From: Telmatospirillum sp.
GTDB taxonomy: Bacteria > Pseudomonadota > Alphaproteobacteria > Rhodospirillales > Magnetospirillaceae
DNA: 64,000 bases
Direction: 5' to 3'
NCBI GenBank assembly: GCA_031291415.1
Contig: JARLJB010000237.1
Location: 1 to 64,000, forward strand
The notes beneath the pieces were generated by a model. That model worked only from the letters and a program-made list of their open reading frames with translations, ran no database searches and was not told where the DNA came from. The position numbers were made by a program, and so were the translations under genes. This document shows, in pieces, positions 59,090-64,000 of this stretch (position 1 is the stretch's first letter; each line of letters opens with the position of its first letter).

Positions 59090-60099
59090 CGCCTCCGTCG
59101 CCACTGCTTCGTGTCGAGAATCTGTCCGTCCGTTTCCCGATACCGGGAGAAATGTGGGGAGCCAAAGCTGTCGTTCACGCGGTCGAGGATGTCAGCTTCG
59201 ACCTGGCGCCTGGCGAGACCCTGGGCATTGTTGGCGAGTCCGGCTGTGGCAAGTCGACCCTGGGACGTACCGTTCTCAACCTGATTCCGGCCACCCTTGG
59301 GCGGGTGTTCTGGCAGGGACGTCATCTTGCCGCCGCGACTGCGCGGGAGCAGCGTCTGATGCGCCGGGAAATGACGATGATCTTCCAGGATCCTCTGGCA
59401 TCCCTCAATCCGCGCATGACGGTCGGTTCCCTGGTCGGCGAACCGCTCGACATTTTTGAACCGTCCCTGGCCAGGGACGAGAGACGGCGGCGCATCGCCG
59501 CGGTTCTCGAACGTGTCGGCCTGCCGCCCGATGCCGTCGCGCGTTATCCGCACCAGTTTTCCGGGGGCCAGTGCCAGCGTATCGGCATCGCCCGCGCGCT
59601 GATCCTGAAGCCCAAGATGATCGTCTGCGACGAAGCGGTTTCGGCGCTCGACGTCTCGGTGCAGGCTCAGATCGTCGCGTTGCTGGGTGAACTGAGCCGC
59701 GAAATGGGCGTTTCGCTGTTGTTCATCTCGCACAATCTGGCGGTGGTGCGCCAGATCAGCGATCGGATCATGGTGCTCTATCTCGGCCGGGTGATGGAGA
59801 TCGCCGATCGCCAGTCGCTCTACCACGCGCCGCGTCATCCCTACACCCAGGCCCTCTTGTCGGCGGTGCCGGTGCCCGATCCCGAGATCGAACGCCAACG
59901 TCAGAGAATTCATCTGGTCGGCGAGTTGCCGTCGCCGTTGAATCCGCCGTCCGGCTGCGTGTTCCATACGCGCTGTCCCTTTGCATCGGAGCGCTGCCAA
60001 CGCGAGATGCCGGCGCTTGCGGCGATCGACGCACTGCACACCGTCGCCTGCCACCACTGGCAGGAAATCGCCGAAGGGCGGCACCGCGCGACGACTTAA
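59086..60099 (+). CDS. oppF: Oligopeptide ABC importer ATPase OppF
   Basis: 337 residues from the ATG at 59086 (overlapping the oppD stop). Walker [11 protein letters not shown], signature F-S-G-G-Q-C-Q-R-I, Walker [13 protein letters not shown] and the C-terminal C-V-F-H-T-R-C-P with later C-x-x-E and C-H-H are visible. It partners OppD. It is the last gene of the operon; repeats and an insertion sequence follow. Confidence 0.95.
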   Translation: MTPPSPLLRVENLSVRFPIPGEMWGAKAVVHAVEDVSFDLAPGETLGIVGESGCGKSTLGRTVLNLIPATLGRVFWQGRHLAAATAREQRLMRREMTMIFQDPLASLNPRMTVGSLVGEPLDIFEPSLARDERRRRIAAVLERVGLPPDAVARYPHQFSGGQCQRIGIARALILKPKMIVCDEAVSALDVSVQAQIVALLGELSREMGVSLLFISHNLAVVRQISDRIMVLYLGRVMEIADRQSLYHAPRHPYTQALLSAVPVPDPEIERQRQRIHLVGELPSPLNPPSGCVFHTRCPFASERCQREMPALAAIDALHTVACHHWQEIAEGRHRATT

Positions 60100-60223
60100 G
60101 GCGTGTTGCCGATTCGGGCTTTTTTGAGTTATCCATTTCACGCAAATCAAGTCGCTGATGGTTAGAATCCAACATTTGATCCTTCAACGAGTGGGGCGGG
60201 CGTCCGAGCGTGTGAAAAATTAG

Positions 60224-60318
60224 AGTGGCACCGGCCTCCGCGCCGGTGAAGGACTGAAGTCGAAAGCAAGGATTTTCGCCGCTTTGCGGCGAACACCGGC
60301 GCGGAGGCCGGTGCCACT
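60224..60318. repeat. Palindromic element with perfect 25-base inverted ends
   Basis: The left arm AGTGGCACCGGCCTCCGCGC (first 20 bases, 60224-60248 in full) is perfectly complementary to 60294-60318. The 45-base centre holds a smaller palindrome, TTCGCCGCTTTGCGGCGAA. Outside the arms, CGGGCGTCCGAG near 60197 and CAGACGCCCG near 60341 suggest a longer imperfect element. A MITE-like repeat is likely. Confidence 0.8.
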
Positions 60319-60475
60319 TTTGATTTAGTTCACGGCCTCAGACGCCCGTGCCACTCGATTGTCTTCTTTTTTCACAGGCTCTCCTGCCTCACTCCTGGTT
60401 TAAGGACTCATCTGTTAGATTCTTACCATTAGACCATTCACGACAGGCCGGGGCGGCCCGTCGATTCGAAGAAGG

Positions 60476-60533
60476 GAGAACACGGATTTGTTCTCCGTGA
60501 AATCCGAGAGGTATCCGCGTAATCCGTGTTCTC
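60476..60533. repeat. Inverted repeat GAGAACACGGAT near transposase
   Basis: GAGAACACGGAT at 60476-60487 is perfectly complementary to 60522-60533. The centre repeats the theme with TTCTCCGTGAAATCCG. It resembles dispersed non-coding repeats built on TCCGTGTTCTC. It may be the insertion target of the neighbouring IS110-type element or part of its end. Confidence 0.6.
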
Positions 60534-60656
60534 ATAAACGCGTTGCGGCGTGCCCTTCGAACGCGGGGATGATGGTGTGGACGGCCCCCTGCTCCGAGGC
60601 ATCGAAGTGCCGTAAGGTGGTCGGTGATGAAACACGCCACATAGAGGGGGCCGCCC

Positions 60657-61700
60657 ATGGTCGAGGTTAGCACGATTGGTCTTGATACCGCCAAGAACGT
60701 CTTTCAGGTCGATGGAGGGGATGCAGCCGGTCAAACGGTGCTTCGTCGGCAGTTGCGGCGTAGCGAGGTCTTGAAGTTTTTCCGCAAGCTGCCGCCGTGC
60801 GTCGTCGGCATGGAAGCCTGCGCGGCGGCCCATTACTGGGGGCGGCAAATCGCCGCGATCGGCCACGATGTGCGACTTATGCCGCCAACGAGCGTGAAGC
60901 CTTACGTCAAGCGAGGCAAAAAGAATGACAAGATCGATGCCGCGGCGTGTCGTGAAGCGGTAACCCGCCCGAGCATGAAGTTCGTGCCGATCAAAACGGT
61001 TGAGCAGCAGGCAGCGCTGATGTTGCATCGCGCCCGGCAATTGCTGGTGGAACAGCGGACCAGGCTCAGCAACGCGATCCGCGCCCATCTGTCCGAATTC
61101 GGGATCGTTGCCAGGAAAGGCGATGCAGGCTTCGCGGCATTGCTGGCGATGCTGACCACAGAACAAGACGAGCATGTGCCAGCGTTGATCCGCCCGATCC
61201 TTGCGACGCTTGTCACCCAGTGGCAAGCTGCTGATGAGCAGATCGGTGTTCTCGATCGACAAATTACAGCTTGGCATAAAGCCAACAACGACAGCCGGCG
61301 AGTGGCAACCATTCCCCAATTTGGCCCGATCATCGCCAGTGCTTTCGTCGCCACTGTCGGTGACGCGACACGCTTTGACAATGGGCGCCAATGCTCGGCC
61401 TGGGTGGGGTTGGTTCCCTCTCAGAATTCCACCGGCGGCAAAAGCTGCCTCGGCCCAATTACCAAGGCCGGCGACCGGTATCTCCGGCAGCTCCTGGTGA
61501 TCGGCGCCACCGGTCTTATCCGTCGTGTAAAAAATGATCCAAGCATCTCGCCGTGGGTCGCCGGTTTGCTGGCACGCATGCCGGCAAAGCAAGCTGCTAT
61601 CGCCTTGGCAAACAAGATGGCGCGCATCGCTTGGGCCGTGCTCGTTAGCGGTGAGACGTACAAGGCATCAGTGAAACAGGAAATCACCGTCGCGGCCTAA
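60657..61700 (+). mobile_element. IS110-family transposase gene, apparently intact
   Basis: 347 residues. The N-terminal DEDD (RuvC-like) domain shows G-L-D-T-A-K (D10), V-V-G-M-E-A, and K-N-D-K-I-D-A; the C-terminal Tnp20 domain shows W-V-G-L-V-P-S-Q-N-S-T-G-G-K followed by K-A-G-D-R-Y-L-R-Q-L-L, with the candidate catalytic serine in N-S-T-G. The frame is uninterrupted. IS110-family elements lack ordinary terminal inverted repeats and several use a structured RNA from a flanking region to choose target and donor DNA. The upstream 180 bases here can fold, which fits, but element ends were not determined. Function: recombinase for transposition. Confidence 0.93.
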
Positions 61701-62273
61701 GCTGCGGCAGATCATCGGATCAAAGAGCACCGAAGGAACAAAGTTGCGAGGGCATTGGAACGTGATGAGCACCATCGGTCGAACCGAGGATCGGAAAAAC
61801 CCTCTTTCGTCATTGAGACATCATTCTCGTGGGAATGATTTGGGAACCGATCTACGGGTATCATCAGGGCCAGCGGTCATGTGCACCGCACTCATAGGCC
61901 GTACACATGACCGTATCCGACTTGACTGCTCTATCCGTCACTTTCCCCTTGCAATGCAGGGACCGTCCACACATGACGGAAAAGGGCATCGTCTGCCAGA
62001 TTCTATCCACTAGCGAACAGACCGGCTTTGCCGAGGTGCTGCCGAATCGGACGTCTGTTGCGTCGACGACCACGGTGATCGAGGTGCTTCCGGTTAGGGC
62101 AAAATTTGGTTATCGTGGCTTCAATCAGGAGGCAGATGGGCCGTCCATCTGGAAAATGTCGGTTTCCGGAAAAGAGAGTTCAGGAAAAACGACCGTGATT
62201 TTGCTGGCGCCGAGGATAGATCCGGCGCGAGGGATGGGGTTTCAACTCAAGGTTCGACGCAAGAGGGGCATTT
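61701..62273. other. Downstream flank of IS110 element, IS-like remnant, no clear gene
   Basis: 573 bases without a supported gene. A hairpin is formed by CGGTCATGTG (61874-61883) and CACATGACCG (61904-61913). The stretch 61860-62080 has open frames on both strands that look like a widespread repeated or IS-associated sequence rather than a normal gene. The last 150 bases become gene-like upstream of the next start and should hold its promoter. Confidence 0.5.
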
Positions 62274-64000
62274 ATGGTCAATCCGATGAAGATCGCCGCC
62301 GCCGTGGTGGTGCTGGGCGCCGCCGGGGCCGGCGCTGCCGACTGGTATCTGATGCATCAGGCGGAAACCATGGCGCGCGACGGGCTCGCCCGCTTCACCG
62401 CCACCGGGCTGCCGCCGGGCTCAACGCTGACGACCGGCGACATCGCCGTCGCTCCGTTCGGCCGCAAGGTGACGCTGCGCGACCTCAAGGGCGTGATCAA
62501 GCTGCCGGCCCAGGTGATCCCGGTGGCTTCGGCCGGTCAGTCGGCGGGGCTACCCGGTCTGCCGCCGCCGATATCCGGCCAGTCGATCACCATCCCGGCA
62601 CAGGACGCGACGTTCTCCATCGCCGAGGTGGCGATCATTCCCCGGTTGGATGGCCAGCATTTCGATGGGACGGCCTCTGGTCTGACCTATGATCTGGCCG
62701 CCCCAAAGGCGCATGCCACCATCGCCCAGATCCAGGCCGAGGGGCTGGATGGCACGGCCCTGGACCACTACAAATACGGCGACCAGATCGGCGCCGAGCA
62801 CGAAAGGATGGACACCCTGGCGGTGGAAATCGCCGATATGGGGTCGGTGTCGCTGGCCAGCGCCGAGGCGCGAGACATCGTCGGCGGCAGCATCGGGCAG
62901 ATGAGCCTGGATGGGTTGACCGCCCATTTGACCTTGGGTCCGGCCAAGATCGAGGAAAGCGTCCGCCATGTCGGGGTAGAGGGCTTCTCGCTCGGCGCGT
63001 CGCCGCAGGCGTTGGCCCACGATCCCCAGGCGATGCTGGCCCAGGCCCGCGACCTGTTCGGCATCAAATCGCTGGCGATCGATGACCTGTCGGCGACGGC
63101 GCCCGACGCCCAGGGCGGCAAGATCACCCTTGGCCGCCTGCATCTCGACGACGTGCGCCACGATAGCGGCAAATCGCTGGCCCTGAGCTTCGGGCTGGAG
63201 GATCTGGCGGTGCAGACGCCGCAGGCCAAGGTCGGCCTGAAGACCTTCGCCATCGCCGGCTTGGCCGTGCCGATCGATCCGGCGGAGTACCAGACGCAGG
63301 AGAAGCTGTCCCAGTACCTGATGAACGGCTTCGGCATCAAGGGCATGACCGTCGAGAATCTGTCGGTCGCTGGCGAGATTGGCAACCTTTCCCTTGAATC
63401 CTTGCTGATGAAGGATATCACCCACAAGAACGGCGTCATCACCGGCGGCAGCGAAAGCCTCACCCATCTGGTGGTGCCGCTGGACCAGATGCCCGACCCC
63501 CGTTTCTGGGGTTTGGGAGAGATTGTCGGTCCAACGGTCGAAAACCTGCTGGGCAAGAGTCTGGACCTGTCGTTCGGCGCCGTCAGCGCCTCCGACCCGG
63601 ACACTGGCCACGTGGAATTTGGGCCGGTAACCGTGGATATCGCCCGGCTGATATCCGCGCGCCTGTCGGGCACGCTGGAGAACGTCAAGCCCAACACCGG
63701 GCCGTTGGCTCTGCCGCCGGAGCAGCAGGCGCGGAGTGGCCTCGACGAATTCGGCCGTTACCAGATGAAGGATGTCACCGTCAGCCTGACCGACCTTGGG
63801 CTGGTGCGCGGCATGATCGCGGATCAGGCCAAGGCCGCTGGCGCCCCGCCGCAGATGCTGGCCGCCAATCTGGCGACCATGGTGCGGGCCGAACTGGCCC
63901 CGGTGTTCGGCCCGGCCCGCGCCGCCGCCGTGGCCGGCGCCTTGCAATCCTGGCTGGCCGGCGACAAACCGACGTTGTCGGTGACCGCCTCGGCGCCGCA
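62274..64000 (+). CDS. Large exported protein of unknown function, cut by window end
   Basis: An ATG at 62274 with AGAGGGG eight bases upstream opens a frame that stays open to base 64000 (575 codons so far). Codon use is strongly GC-ending, as in neighbouring genes. The start has a hydrophobic segment (A-A-A-V-V-V-L-G-A-A-G-A-G-A-A) that is a signal peptide or anchor. The rest alternates short beta-rich units with phrases such as S-V-S-L-A-S-A-E-A-R-D-I-V-G-G, E-G-F-S-L-G-A-S and K-S-L-A-I-D-D-L-S-A-T, a pattern of repeated strands like AsmA/DUF945-type periplasmic proteins. Family assignment is tentative. Confidence 0.75.
   Translation, partial: MVNPMKIAAAVVVLGAAGAGAADWYLMHQAETMARDGLARFTATGLPPGSTLTTGDIAVAPFGRKVTLRDLKGVIKLPAQVIPVASAGQSAGLPGLPPPISGQSITIPAQDATFSIAEVAIIPRLDGQHFDGTASGLTYDLAAPKAHATIAQIQAEGLDGTALDHYKYGDQIGAEHERMDTLAVEIADMGSVSLASAEARDIVGGSIGQMSLDGLTAHLTLGPAKIEESVRHVGVEGFSLGASPQALAHDPQAMLAQARDLFGIKSLAIDDLSATAPDAQGGKITLGRLHLDDVRHDSGKSLALSFGLEDLAVQTPQAKVGLKTFAIAGLAVPIDPAEYQTQEKLSQYLMNGFGIKGMTVENLSVAGEIGNLSLESLLMKDITHKNGVITGGSESLTHLVVPLDQMPDPRFWGLGEIVGPTVENLLGKSLDLSFGAVSASDPDTGHVEFGPVTVDIARLISARLSGTLENVKPNTGPLALPPEQQARSGLDEFGRYQMKDVTVSLTDLGLVRGMIADQAKAAGAPPQMLAANLATMVRAELAPVFGPARAAAVAGALQSWLAGDKPTLSVTASAP

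Larger units (their letters stand above)
60100..60656. other. Repeat-rich region upstream of IS110 transposase, no gene
   Basis: No gene is supported. Contents: the palindromic element 60224-60318, with weaker inverted sequence reaching out to about 60197 and 60350; a 12-base inverted repeat pair at 60476-60533; and CGGCCCCCT (60582-60590) facing AGGGGGCCG (60645-60653) directly before the transposase start. The last 180 bases could be the left end of the insertion sequence. Confidence 0.6.

Noticed and set aside
60224-60533. CRISPR array
   Set aside because: The repeats are inverted pairs of different sequence with no regular spacers and no cas genes.
62550-63947. Long open frame on the minus strand opposite the last gene
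   Set aside because: Codon use and composition fit the plus-strand gene, which has a ribosome site and signal peptide; the antisense frame is a GC-rich shadow.

Overview
The window looks like chromosomal DNA of a GC-rich, motile, facultatively anaerobic Gram-negative bacterium. It most resembles an alphaproteobacterium of the Rhodospirillales (Magnetospirillum/Telmatospirillum-like). That placement is inferred from gene style, repeat style and the tRNA-Ile2, not from a database search. Coding density is high; both ends cut through genes.

Layout: (1) 1-7285, minus strand: a chemotaxis operon (STAS protein, CheY, CheA, CheW and two methyl-accepting chemotaxis proteins, the last cut by the window edge). 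(2) 7677-7752: tRNA with CAT anticodon (tRNA-Ile2 type). (3) 8042-10282: a large YfhO-like membrane protein. (4) 10366-18012: a binding-protein ABC importer, a secreted nucleotide pyrophosphatase/phosphodiesterase-family enzyme and a convergent TonB-dependent receptor, plausibly one uptake module for a phosphate-ester nutrient. (5) 18551-20077: a 44-residue membrane peptide and a CynX-type MFS transporter.

(6) 20177-39607: a formate hydrogenlyase region. On the minus strand lie fdhF (cysteine form), a HydN/HycB-like ferredoxin, a HypC-type chaperone and a LysR regulator. Divergently on the plus strand lie hyfABCDEFGHI, a hycH-like gene, the protease gene hycI and the formate channel gene focA, followed by moaA and fdhD for molybdenum cofactor supply and formate dehydrogenase activation. 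Formate would be oxidised by FdhF, electrons passed through two small ferredoxins to the membrane [NiFe] hydrogenase (group 4, Hyf-type with the extra D/E/F membrane subunits), and hydrogen released. The two divergent promoters carry nearly identical 31-base promoter-operator elements in mirror orientation. The core GGCGATAA-N7-TTATCGAC has the T-N11-A form of a LysR-type site. No FhlA gene or convincing sigma-54 promoter is visible. This is the most interesting signal in the window.

(7) 39698-43426: a DASS-type dicarboxylate transporter and a fumarase/aspartase-superfamily lyase, divergent from a GntR/HutC regulator; between them is a perfect 21-base inverted repeat, each arm itself holding the palindrome TGTCCGGACA. 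(8) 43615-60099: aminopeptidase N, a TonB-ExbB-ExbD-ExbD-TPR operon, a large TonB-dependent receptor and a complete oligopeptide ABC importer, which together read as a peptide-scavenging island. (9) 60100-62273: palindromic repeats and an IS110-family transposase with structured flanks. (10) 62274-64000: the start of a large exported protein of unknown function, cut by the window end.

Intergenic spaces hold several classes of palindromic repeat (at about 15.6, 20.1, 38.2, 38.5, 51.1, 60.2 and 60.5 kb).
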